Shown: in pieces, positions 1 through 6,948 of the stretch
Position numbering within the stretch: position 1 is the first letter of the stretch
How the letters are laid out: every line of letters starts with the position of its first letter
Source: Bacillota bacterium
Lineage (GTDB): Bacteria; Bacillota; UBA4882; UBA8346
Assembly: GCA_003501335.1 (NCBI GenBank)
Contig: DNPQ01000185.1
Location: forward strand, 1 to 14,527
Reading direction: 5' to 3'
Length of the DNA: 14,527 bases
Program-made: the position numbers and the translations under genes
The notes under the pieces: generated by a model
Databases searched by the model: none
Seen by the model: only the letters and a program-made list of their open reading frames with translations
Told to the model about the DNA's origin: nothing

Positions 1-1493
1 TTATCATGGTTGCCGCAATTATCTTGTTTATATCAAAAGCGAGAAATCCGGCTGCCTATTGGATGTCCTTGATTTTATTGGGTTGGGGCTTCAGTATGTC
101 CGGGCTGATTCTATTTATTTCAAAATACGGCGGCTTTTATTATAAAGTTAATTTAATTCTTTTTTTGACAGACTCGATACGGCGTTTTTTATTAGAATTC
201 CCGATTTCCATCGACCTTATCAGCAGAATGATCAGTGCCGGGAGATCGCTTTTTGTATTCAGCTTGGTTGGTTTCGCTATTTCACTCAATTATAAGAAAA
301 AAACCCAAAAAAAATGGAATTTATACTTAATAAACAGTATTTTCCCGATTTTAAATGTCTTGGTTTATGACCCCTATATCTACAAAAACTTCTTTGGTTT
401 TCTAGAAAGAAAATATATCTTCATCATCAGTCTGGCAACTCGCGCCTGGTTTATAACATCAGTTCTTATCGCCTTGTTTCTGATGGTCAAAGGGTACCAA
501 CAAATTACAATCCCGTTGGTTAAAAATAAACTGAAGAATTTTTACCCTGGTATTTTAGTTCTGACTTTATTCTATTGCTATCTGGGTTTTATGGGGCCGC
601 TGCAAGTAACGGATGTCCGTACTTATTATTTTTTATATTCTGATTTTAGCAACTACAACCCGCCTCTTTCATTGTGGGAATGGTATATTGGAGTCATTTT
701 CACCGGGCTAACCTCATTGGTCAGCATTTTGTCGATTTGGAAATATACCGAGGTGGAAAATAAGCTTGGAAAAGCCGACTTGCAATTAGAGCGGAAATTT
801 AAGATTGCCAATACCGGCGCCAGAGTATTTACCCATGCGATTAAAAATCAATTGATTATGGCTAAATTGCTTTTGGATAAAACAACAAATCAAATCCAAA
901 ATGAAACTTTCACTTCGCCGGATGCGGCTGCTCAAATTCGGCAAAATATCGACAATATCTCAGATATCGTCAATTATACGCTCAATCGGCTCGATCAATT
1001 ATACAAACCATTCAAGGGCTTGATTCTCAAACTAGAACCAACCCCTGTCCGAACCATTCTTCAACAAACCCTGGATAAATTCAAAACCGTTCCGGCCAAT
1101 ATTTCGCTGGAATACAACTTTAACGAGGCCAATTGGTCGATCTTGGCAGATTCCAATCATTTGACCGAAGCATTATCCAATATCATAATTAACGCTTTTG
1201 AAGCTATTCATGAGCAAACTGGCGGCACAGTCAAACTTGATTGCAATTCTGAAGAAAATTGGTGCATTATAAAAATTAGGGATAATGGTTGTGGTATTCC
1301 CAAAGGCCAAATTAATAATATCTTCGACCCGTTTTATACCAACAAAAACACCAACAAAAACTGGGGTGTCGGTCTCTCTTATACCAAACAAGTGATCAAG
1401 GAACATTTTGGTTATATTTATGTCGATAGTGAGGTTGGCGCCGGTACTGTTTTTAAAATCTTATTACCGGTATACCGGGTTGATGACTATTAA
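1..1493 (+). CDS. Membrane sensor histidine kinase, probably missing its N-terminus
   Basis: Sensor kinase of a two-component pair. The reading frame is open to the window edge; the first in-frame ATG is at 6, but the protein begins inside what looks like a first membrane segment, so the true start is probably upstream. Counting from that ATG (495 aa), residues 1-250 hold about six hydrophobic segments, with no recognisable ligand domain. A charged linker leads to the phosphoacceptor box FTHAIKNQL with His277. The HATPase_c domain follows: N box at about 391-399 (SNIIINAFE), G1 box DNGCGIP at 426-432, F box IFDPFYT at 439-445, G2 box GVGLS at 454-458 and a final GAGT at 478-481. All ATP-binding boxes are intact. 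The stop codon overlaps the ribosome site of the response regulator, so the two are co-transcribed and translationally linked. The signal sensed is unknown. Confidence 0.9.
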   Translation, partial: IMVAAIILFISKARNPAAYWMSLILLGWGFSMSGLILFISKYGGFYYKVNLILFLTDSIRRFLLEFPISIDLISRMISAGRSLFVFSLVGFAISLNYKKKTQKKWNLYLINSIFPILNVLVYDPYIYKNFFGFLERKYIFIISLATRAWFITSVLIALFLMVKGYQQITIPLVKNKLKNFYPGILVLTLFYCYLGFMGPLQVTDVRTYYFLYSDFSNYNPPLSLWEWYIGVIFTGLTSLVSILSIWKYTEVENKLGKADLQLERKFKIANTGARVFTHAIKNQLIMAKLLLDKTTNQIQNETFTSPDAAAQIRQNIDNISDIVNYTLNRLDQLYKPFKGLILKLEPTPVRTILQQTLDKFKTVPANISLEYNFNEANWSILADSNHLTEALSNIIINAFEAIHEQTGGTVKLDCNSEENWCIIKIRDNGCGIPKGQINNIFDPFYTNKNTNKNWGVGLSYTKQVIKEHFGYIYVDSEVGAGTVFKILLPVYRVDDY

Positions 1494-1505
1494 GGAGCGG
1501 AATCC

Positions 1506-2180
1506 ATGGATAATCCGATTCGAATTATTATCGCCGAAGATCTCCCCATTTTACGTCAGCACTTTTGTGAACTGATCGAAAACGAACCGGACTTTTTTTT
1601 AGTAGGGGAAGCCTCCAACGGAAAAGACGCGGTGTCATTGGCTGATAATCTCGGCGCTGATGTTGTTTTAATGGATATCGAGATGGAAATAAAAAATGAC
1701 GGTATTATTGCGGCCAAAGAGATTCGCTCACGCCACCCGGAGATTCGGATCGTCTTTCTGACAATTCATGAGGATGACGAAACAGTTTTTGAAGCGTTTG
1801 ATGCCGGAGCCGTCGATTATATTCTTAAAACTTTACCAAACAACGAAATAATCTCGGGCATCCGGGCGGCTTATAGAGGAAACTCAGCCATACGTCCTGA
1901 AGTGGCCTCAAAAATCCGCCAGGAGTTTTCCAGAATCCGCCAAAATGAAAACCAAATCATTCAAGTTATGAATCTAGTCGGGCAGTTAACCACTTCGGAA
2001 CGGGAAATTCTCCGGCTCTTATTGCAAGGCTTAAAGATTTCCGCCATCGCCAAACAAAGAAGTGTGGAGGAAACCACCATTAAATCACAGATTAATATCA
2101 TTCTTAAAAAGTTCAATAAAAAAAGAACCAAAGAAATCATTAAACTGATTAACGAATTAAAGATCGGATATATATTCTAA
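1506..2180 (+). CDS. NarL/FixJ-family response regulator (receiver plus LuxR-type HTH)
   Basis: Transcription regulator of 224 aa that receives phosphate from the kinase encoded just upstream. The receiver domain spans about residues 4-120: acidic pair Glu11/Asp12, phosphoacceptor Asp57 in VLMDIEM, Thr86 and Lys108 at the expected switch positions. The output domain is a LuxR-type helix-turn-helix at about 161-218, beginning LTTSEREILRLLLQG. Its recognition half (EETTIKSQINIILKKF) keeps the family pattern but has Gln where His is usual after the TVK motif. The ATG at 1506 has AGGAG eight bases upstream, overlapping the kinase stop codon, so this start is secure. It is the last gene of its unit, followed by a terminator. 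Targets cannot be read from the sequence; the convergent importer is only a candidate by proximity. Confidence 0.92.
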   Translation: MDNPIRIIIAEDLPILRQHFCELIENEPDFFLVGEASNGKDAVSLADNLGADVVLMDIEMEIKNDGIIAAKEIRSRHPEIRIVFLTIHEDDETVFEAFDAGAVDYILKTLPNNEIISGIRAAYRGNSAIRPEVASKIRQEFSRIRQNENQIIQVMNLVGQLTTSEREILRLLLQGLKISAIAKQRSVEETTIKSQINIILKKFNKKRTKEIIKLINELKIGYIF

Positions 2181-2246
2181 AATCAATCGACTTCATCAGC
2201 AATTTGATTGACATTATGTTTGATACCAAAATTTCTGTTTTACTAC

Positions 2247-2302
2247 CATTTAAATGACCCAGGGTTATGAACAACCCCGGGTCATTTAAATGTTTTTATT
2301 TT
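2247..2302 (+). terminator. Rho-independent terminator after the two-component genes
   Basis: Two 20-base arms (2247-2266 and 2273-2292) pair with a single mismatch around a six-base loop ATGAAC, and TTTTTATTTT follows on the plus strand. The only mismatch is A-C in plus-strand RNA, but becomes a G-U wobble in minus-strand RNA. On the minus strand no U-run follows, so it may serve there mainly as a 3'-end stabiliser for the convergent importer operon. The T-run includes the stop codon of the minus-strand binding-protein gene. Confidence 0.9.
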
Positions 2303-3306
2303 AGTGCTTTATTAAACGGAGCCGGATCCACAAAATTTTTCGGATCCACATACTGTTGAAGCTGCCCATTTTTTACAAAAGCTTTGATTAAATTATCATA
2401 CATTTTATAGACTGAGCCATCTTGCAACATCCGGTTGAGGTCTTTTGAAGAATAGAATTGAGTGATGGACGCCATTTGCGCTAATTGATCAGCCTGAACC
2501 TGAACCAACAACTTACCGGTATACTGAATTGCGCTTGTCATATTCCTTTTCCGGTAATCATTGGCTTTAATCCAACCTTTTAAGAAACGAACCACTACAT
2601 CCGGATTTTTCTGCAAGAAATCCGGCCGCACCAAATAACTGGCCGGAGAGGCCTTGTCCGGGAAATCCTTATAGCTTGCCAATGATACAACATTCTCTTT
2701 ACCTAACTGCTTTTCGATCTCAACGGTATAAGGAGACCAAATTGCCACCGCGTCGACTTTACCGGCTACAAAAGCGGCCACGGCACCGGCCACGTCCATA
2801 TTGACGATACTGACATCAGCCGCATTGACATTATTGCGTTCCAAAGTCAATAATAACAGCTGTTCTCCGGTAGTACCCTTCGGTGTGGCCACAACCTTTC
2901 CCTTTAAATCCTTTACTTTTTTGATACCGGATTTTTTAGCAACCAGTATCGAATCACTAAAACTAATATTATCAATCGTTAAGATTTTGGCTAAACCTTG
3001 AGCAGCCAAGAAAGTGGCGCCGGGCCCAATATATCCCAGATCTACATCACCGGCAGCCATGGCTTGCAATTCCGGCGGACCGCTCAAAAAGCTAATCGAG
3101 TTTACTTTGATACCATATTCTTCGAAGAACTTTTTTTCCATGCCAATCGCCAGCACGGAAGCGCCGTTCATATTCGGCTGGTATGCCACATTCACCGTAA
3201 CCAGATTCTGCTTAGCGATTACACCACCGCTTAAAGCAACAACCAGTGCCACCGCCAAGGTCAACCCCATAAATATCTTGCCTTTTCTTGAGTTTCTACT
3301 TACCAT
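2296..3306 (-). CDS. ABC importer substrate-binding protein, SsuA/TauA/NrtA (NMT1-like) family
   Basis: Extracytoplasmic binding protein of 336 aa for a small anion or heterocycle; the family includes aliphatic sulfonate, taurine, nitrate and thiamine-precursor binders. Residues 1-31 form a signal peptide: basic start, hydrophobic core at about 11-30, probable cleavage after Ala31 (VIA/KQ). There is no lipobox cysteine. The mature protein opens with the typical NVAYQPN strand and contains SGPPELQAMAAGDVDLGYIG and VVATPKGTTGEQLL, both characteristic of this fold. GGGGAGGGG lies five bases before the ATG, fixing the start. It is the last gene of the operon, 72 bp after the ATPase, with an intercistronic hairpin in that gap. 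Substrate cannot be assigned; sulfonate is the most common annotation for such proteins but is only a guess here. Confidence 0.9.
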   Translation of the reverse strand: MVSRNSRKGKIFMGLTLAVALVVALSGGVIAKQNLVTVNVAYQPNMNGASVLAIGMEKKFFEEYGIKVNSISFLSGPPELQAMAAGDVDLGYIGPGATFLAAQGLAKILTIDNISFSDSILVAKKSGIKKVKDLKGKVVATPKGTTGEQLLLLTLERNNVNAADVSIVNMDVAGAVAAFVAGKVDAVAIWSPYTVEIEKQLGKENVVSLASYKDFPDKASPASYLVRPDFLQKNPDVVVRFLKGWIKANDYRKRNMTSAIQYTGKLLVQVQADQLAQMASITQFYSSKDLNRMLQDGSVYKMYDNLIKAFVKNGQLQQYVDPKNFVDPAPFNKALK

Positions 3307-3335
3307 TTTTTCCCCTCCCCAATATTTTTTTATTT

Positions 3336-3357
3336 ATACTTACCTTTCGGTATGTAT
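3336..3357 (-). other. Intercistronic hairpin between the importer ATPase and binding-protein genes
   Basis: In minus-strand RNA, AUACAUACC and GGUAAGUAU pair in eight of nine positions around a GAAA tetraloop (GNRA type). It is followed by A-rich, not U-rich, sequence, so it is not a terminator. Position suggests a processing or stability element that raises the level of the downstream binding-protein message. Confidence 0.5.
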
Positions 3358-3378
3358 GACTTGGTATAGAAGATGATA

Positions 3379-4167
3379 TTATTTCCTTACCGCTAAATAC
3401 TCTTGATAGACGTTATTCCAGATATAGTTCTTGATTTCATTGAAGCGGGGAGTGACTTTGATAGCCTGATCCCTCGGATAAGGGATGTCCACATTGATGA
3501 TCTCTTTAATCCTCCCCGGACGGGCACTCATAATCACAATTTTTTGGGATAGAATGACCGCTTCCTCCACATCGTGGGTAATAAAAAAGCAAGTCTTTTG
3601 TTCATTTTCCCAGGTGTGGAGAAGATCCTCCTGGAGTTGCGCTCTAGTCTGCGCATCTAAAGCCCCAAAAGGTTCATCCATCAATAACACTTCCGGTTGG
3701 ATGGCATAAGCCCGGGCAATAGCAACCCTTTGCTTCATACCCCCCGATAATTCTTTAGGGTAAGCATCCAAAAAGTCTTTCAAGCCAACCAAGTCCAAAT
3801 ATTTGATGGCAATTTGCCGGCGCTCTTCCTTAGCGATTTTTTTCAGCTTTAAACCAAATTCAACATTCTTAATCACAGTCTCCCAGGGAAACAGGGCATA
3901 TTGTTGGAAGACGACCCCCCGTTCTTGTCCCGGACCGGTTACGGTTTTACCATCTACTTTGACCGAGCCGGAAGACGGATGCTCCAGGCCAGCCACGATA
4001 TTTAACAGAGTTGACTTTCCGCAACCACTTGGCCCGATGACCGAGACAAACTCATTTTCTTTAATCTCCAGTCTCACATCATCCAGGGCTTTGGTTTGAC
4101 CATTGCGGCCATTAAAAATCTTGCTCACATTTTCAATACAGATTTTAGGTTCTTGAATATTTGTCAT
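3379..4167 (-). CDS. ABC importer ATPase, SsuB/TauB/NrtD family
   Basis: Cytoplasmic ATP-hydrolysing subunit (262 aa) of the SsuABC/TauABC-type importer. All nucleotide-binding elements are intact: Walker A GPSGCGKST at 45-53, Q-loop FQQYALFPW from about 87, signature LSGGMKQR at 140-147, Walker B LLMDEP at 161-166 and H-loop His198 (ITHDVEEA). The FPW after the Q-loop and the GAL(D/N)AQTR D-loop region are typical of this subfamily. A longer frame starts at 4185, but that ATG overlaps the permease gene and has no ribosome site. The ATG at 4167 has GGAGGT seven bases upstream and begins two bases after the permease stop, so it is preferred. Tight packing indicates translational coupling with the permease. 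Confidence 0.93.
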   Translation of the reverse strand: MTNIQEPKICIENVSKIFNGRNGQTKALDDVRLEIKENEFVSVIGPSGCGKSTLLNIVAGLEHPSSGSVKVDGKTVTGPGQERGVVFQQYALFPWETVIKNVEFGLKLKKIAKEERRQIAIKYLDLVGLKDFLDAYPKELSGGMKQRVAIARAYAIQPEVLLMDEPFGALDAQTRAQLQEDLLHTWENEQKTCFFITHDVEEAVILSQKIVIMSARPGRIKEIINVDIPYPRDQAIKVTPRFNEIKNYIWNNVYQEYLAVRK

Positions 4168-4168
4168 T

Positions 4169-4990
4169 TTAAGACCTCCCCACATCTTGCCATCCGGTCA
4201 GTTTTTTCTCTAAAAACAATAAAATTTTGTCAAGGGTAAAGCCGATGACTCCGATGATGAGGATTCCTAATATTACAAGATCCATTCGGAAGTATTGACC
4301 GGCTTCCATGATCATATTACCAAGCCCTTTGGTGGCCCCGGTCAATTCCGCCGCCACTAATGTCGTCATAGCGGTACTAAGGCCAAGACGCAGCGCAACC
4401 AAAATATAGGGGGTCGAAGCCGGAACAATGATATTAAAAAAAATGTTACGATCATTAGCTCCAAGCACTCTGGCGGCTTTTATCAAAGTGTTATCAACGT
4501 TACAAACTCCTTGATAAATTGTAATCACCATGACGAGGAAAGTACAAATAAATATGACCGTTATTTTAGCTTTCTCACCGATGCCCATGGCCACAATGAT
4601 TAAAGGAATTAACGCAATCGGAGGAATCGTTCGAAAAAATTGGATCCACGGTTCTACCAAAGAACGAATCAGGCCATACCAACCCATCAAAAATGCCACC
4701 GGTAACGCCACAATAAAAGCAAGTGCAAATCCGGCCAAAACCCTAAACAGGCTGACGGAGATATTGGTATACAATCTGCCGCTTGCCCCTTCTTGAAGCA
4801 ACGTTTGATATATCTTGAACGGACTAACCAAAATAAATCCAACCTCTTTAATTTGGGATAGAAGTACCCAAATCAGAAAACCTAACATCAATGAAATCAG
4901 GACCATAATCCGGTGGTCGATTCGGTTCCAGATGGGCGGCTTTTTTTCGTCAGTCAAGCCCGTCTGTTTATCACTGATAATCTCATCCAT
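4169..4990 (-). CDS. ABC importer permease, SsuC/TauC family
   Basis: Inner-membrane permease (273 aa) of the sulfonate/taurine/nitrate-type importer and first gene of its operon. Residues 28-48 are the first membrane helix, followed by about five more; the coupling (EAA) loop is AARVLGANDRNIFFNIIVP at 172-190, and the TTLVAAELTGATKGLG stretch at 209-224 is the usual signature of this family. The frame can be extended to an ATG at 5053, but that codon lies within a TATAAT promoter box and lacks a ribosome site. The ATG at 4990 has GGAGGG six bases upstream and gives the normal family length. One permease gene is present, so the channel is presumably a homodimer, as is usual in the family. Confidence 0.92.
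   Translation of the reverse strand: MDEIISDKQTGLTDEKKPPIWNRIDHRIMVLISLMLGFLIWVLLSQIKEVGFILVSPFKIYQTLLQEGASGRLYTNISVSLFRVLAGFALAFIVALPVAFLMGWYGLIRSLVEPWIQFFRTIPPIALIPLIIVAMGIGEKAKITVIFICTFLVMVITIYQGVCNVDNTLIKAARVLGANDRNIFFNIIVPASTPYILVALRLGLSTAMTTLVAAELTGATKGLGNMIMEAGQYFRMDLVILGILIIGVIGFTLDKILLFLEKKLTGWQDVGRS
4174..4179 (-). promoter_or_regulatory. Ribosome binding site deciding the ATPase start
   Basis: GGAGGT in minus-strand sense lies seven bases before the ATG at 4167 and inside the last codons of the permease gene. It supports the internal start over the upstream ATG at 4185. Confidence 0.8.
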
Positions 4991-4996
4991 AATTTG

Positions 4997-5002
4997 CCCT
5001 CC
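4997..5002 (-). promoter_or_regulatory. Ribosome binding site deciding the permease start
   Basis: GGAGGG in minus-strand sense, six bases before the ATG at 4990. The alternative ATG at 5053 has no such site. Confidence 0.8.
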
Positions 5003-5051
5003 ATAATCTGTAAACAAAAAATTTGTCTTTCTTTTACAAATTCTTAACTCC

Positions 5052-5080
5052 ATTATAAACTGGCGACTTTTTTAAGATAA
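5052..5080 (-). promoter_or_regulatory. Candidate promoter of the SsuCBA-type importer operon
   Basis: A perfect -10 box TATAAT occupies 5057-5052 (minus strand). With a 17-base spacer the -35 position reads TTATCT, a poor match, which would fit an activator-dependent promoter. Predicted transcription start is near 5045, giving a leader of about 55 bases before the permease ATG. Confidence 0.4.
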
Positions 5081-5185
5081 GTTATAAGTTTTATCCAACT
5101 TTTATCCCCACGGCTTGCTTCATTACATTTCCCGGTAATTTTTATACTAGCACCGCTATAAATCTGACAATATTTTGCTTCATAT

Positions 5186-5212
5186 GATAGTTTACAATCG
5201 ATAGTTTACAAT
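5186..5212. repeat. Two-copy 14-bp-period tandem repeat
   Basis: The 13-base unit GATAGTTTACAAT occurs at 5186-5198 and again, exactly, at 5200-5212. It lies about 105 bp upstream of the candidate -35 box of the importer operon and could be a pair of same-face regulator sites only if the spacing is bridged. It could equally be a random short duplication. Confidence 0.6.
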
Positions 5213-5317
5213 TTTTTCGTTCCATTGTATAACAGCGACAGACTAACGAACGGGATTTAAATTTACCCTCTCGGATTCCTACAGGTAAGTGTGAGCCGGT
5301 TTGCTGGACGAGCACAT

Positions 5318-5364
5318 AAAAAAATGTATCAATAAAGACTCCCGAAAGAGTCTTCATTGATACA
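5318..5364 (-). terminator. Strong Rho-independent terminator downstream of the catabolic operon
   Basis: Arms 5348-5364 and 5325-5341 pair over 17 bases in minus-strand RNA with one G-U wobble. The loop can close as a UUCG tetraloop, and a run of seven U follows (5324-5318). On the plus strand the same position is an A-C mismatch and no T-run follows, so it acts for minus-strand transcription. It lies about 200 bp past the isomerase stop codon. Confidence 0.9.
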
Positions 5365-5379
5365 AATTAGAGGATTCTA

Positions 5380-5571
5380 TTAGTTACTGCTTACTGTTAA
5401 TGCATTTTCATTTTTACCGCCAACTGTCGAAGTAACCGAGGCATATTCAACGATCCCGCTGAGTGGGAAAACGCTCAAACTATAAAAGAATCTGCAATCC
5501 ACTCTGTATTGTAGCTGTCGTCATCCATATCACCAGTTGGGAAGCTTCAATAGACCTCTTCCCCTACTCCA
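5380..5571 (-). other. Coding-like debris between the isomerase stop and the terminator
   Basis: No complete gene is present. Reading the minus strand, one frame is open from 5520 to a TAA at 5382-5380 (46 codons) and gives a protein-like tail including LSGIVEYASVTSTVGGKNE. The other two frames upstream give short open pieces, one containing FPTGDMDDDSYNTEWIADSF (ending TGA) and one containing EASQLVIWMTTATIQSGLQI (ending TAG). No start codon with a ribosome site leads into any of them. The appearance is of a frame-broken gene end or of a dispersed intergenic repeat that happens to translate well. The protein family is not recognised. Confidence 0.3.
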
Positions 5572-6918
5572 TCAAATCTCGATTACTTGAATTCCTAGCA
5601 CCCCTGCTAACGATTTCATTTCTTCCGCTACATCATCCCATATTAGGCTATAATGATGAGGAACCCCTTCTTCGGCGATCCGATGGAGCACTTTATCAAC
5701 CGGTTCTTCCAAAACAACCTTTACCATTACGCCTTTGGTTACATATTGGGTCGGAATGGCTTCTCCTTTAACGAGAAATAATTTAAATTCATTGTTGATC
5801 TTGGACATCCGGGCCACTGTAACTTTTCCCGGTTTTAAAGTCCCGTAAAAAGCCACACCTTGTCCTGCCAAGGGATGATTGCTCACTATCAGATCACTGT
5901 CGGGGCTTTTTAGCTTGGTTGCAGCCTGACCGCAGTGCCAGAATGAAGCCGAATTTTCGGTTTCGTCGATAGTAATTAAATCTGACATAAATGGAGTTTT
6001 TCCCGACAAATATTTTTGAATGAGCATGGTTAAGGTTGCATCCACATCGCTTTCGCAGCCGATGAGAAAGTCTTCATCGGCGAGCCGGGCAATCATTCCA
6101 CAAGGTGTGAAATGTAAATTACCCAGTTCAGGCCAACATTTAATACATAAAGCGTTAAAGTCTTGTTCTGTAATGAGTTCTTTAATTGCCAAAGTCAAGC
6201 GGCTATGATTTTCGAGATAACTGTCGGGGATGCCTTGAACTTGACCCAAGGCTCTGACTTTGGCTATATCAGCCTCAACCTTTGAAGCATCCATTTGTTC
6301 AGCTTTATCAAGAATCACCTTTAAATCAAATTCTTCCATCTTAATCCCGAATTTTTGCCGGATTAAAGTTTCGTCAAAGGTCGAACTGTAAAAACCGGTC
6401 GGCCGGTAGCCTAATAAACCGAGATACGTTCTTTTTAATTTTTTCAAAGCGCCATACACTTTGATTAATTTGGTAATCTCAGCTTGAATCCGGCTATCTG
6501 TACAGTCACCATAGATAAAATGATATTTTAAACCCAAGCGATATAATGCCGCTGTGTTCATGGTGGCAGATACCAGAGCATTTGCCATCAGGCGGCCTCC
6601 GTCAAACGGCGGTTCATGCGGCGCCCAAATAACAATGGGCACTTTTAATTCTTCACCTAAGTATGTTGCTACATCATCACCAGTAAAAGCCCCGATGACT
6701 TGCACCACCAAATCCACAGTCTCTTTTTTAAAATATTCAGTAATGGTGGCCACATCATTTTTATTTACAGCAATCTTGGGAGATTTCACCACATGAATAT
6801 CTGGATAACTCTTCATCAACCACGCTGAATATTCCTCATCTCTGGCAGTAGGCAATTCTAACGGCCATCTTCCAGATACGGTTGTAATAATTCCTACGTT
6901 TAATCGTTCCAATTCCAT
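5572..6918 (-). CDS. L-fucose/L-arabinose isomerase-family protein
   Basis: Predicted metal-dependent aldose-ketose isomerase of 448 aa, cytoplasmic, probably converting an imported aldose to its ketose. It belongs to the shorter fucose/arabinose-isomerase-like group; classical E. coli FucI is nearly 600 aa. Motifs consistent with the metal and catalytic site are Glu264 in KCWPELGN, Glu289/Asp291 in CESDVDATLTM, His328 in FWHCG and the pair His421/His422 in GVPHHYSL. An N-terminal Rossmann-like half (about 1-160) includes the conserved IWAPHEPPFDGGRLM region at 97-111. AAGGAG sits eight bases before the ATG. It is the last gene of the operon, 30 bp after the aldolase, and is followed by a terminator near 5320. 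The sugar cannot be assigned; fucose, arabinose and unusual or sulfur-bearing sugars are all possible. Confidence 0.85.
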   Translation of the reverse strand: MELERLNVGIITTVSGRWPLELPTARDEEYSAWLMKSYPDIHVVKSPKIAVNKNDVATITEYFKKETVDLVVQVIGAFTGDDVATYLGEELKVPIVIWAPHEPPFDGGRLMANALVSATMNTAALYRLGLKYHFIYGDCTDSRIQAEITKLIKVYGALKKLKRTYLGLLGYRPTGFYSSTFDETLIRQKFGIKMEEFDLKVILDKAEQMDASKVEADIAKVRALGQVQGIPDSYLENHSRLTLAIKELITEQDFNALCIKCWPELGNLHFTPCGMIARLADEDFLIGCESDVDATLTMLIQKYLSGKTPFMSDLITIDETENSASFWHCGQAATKLKSPDSDLIVSNHPLAGQGVAFYGTLKPGKVTVARMSKINNEFKLFLVKGEAIPTQYVTKGVMVKVVLEEPVDKVLHRIAEEGVPHHYSLIWDDVAEEMKSLAGVLGIQVIEI

Positions 6919-6948
6919 GTCATTAGCTCCTTATGCTTACTCCTAGCA

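Noticed and set aside
4991..5324. Possible TPP or other riboswitch before the importer, since NMT1-like binding proteins can serve thiamine-precursor uptake
   Set aside because: No CTGAGA/ACCTGATC-type thi-box core or other riboswitch signature is visible in the leader.
5142..5357. Minus-strand open frame of 71 aa
   Set aside because: Begins inside the terminator stem and runs through the tandem repeat; no ribosome site.
5463..5771. Plus-strand open frame of 102 aa overlapping the isomerase end
   Set aside because: Antisense to a well-supported gene for much of its length, with no ribosome site.
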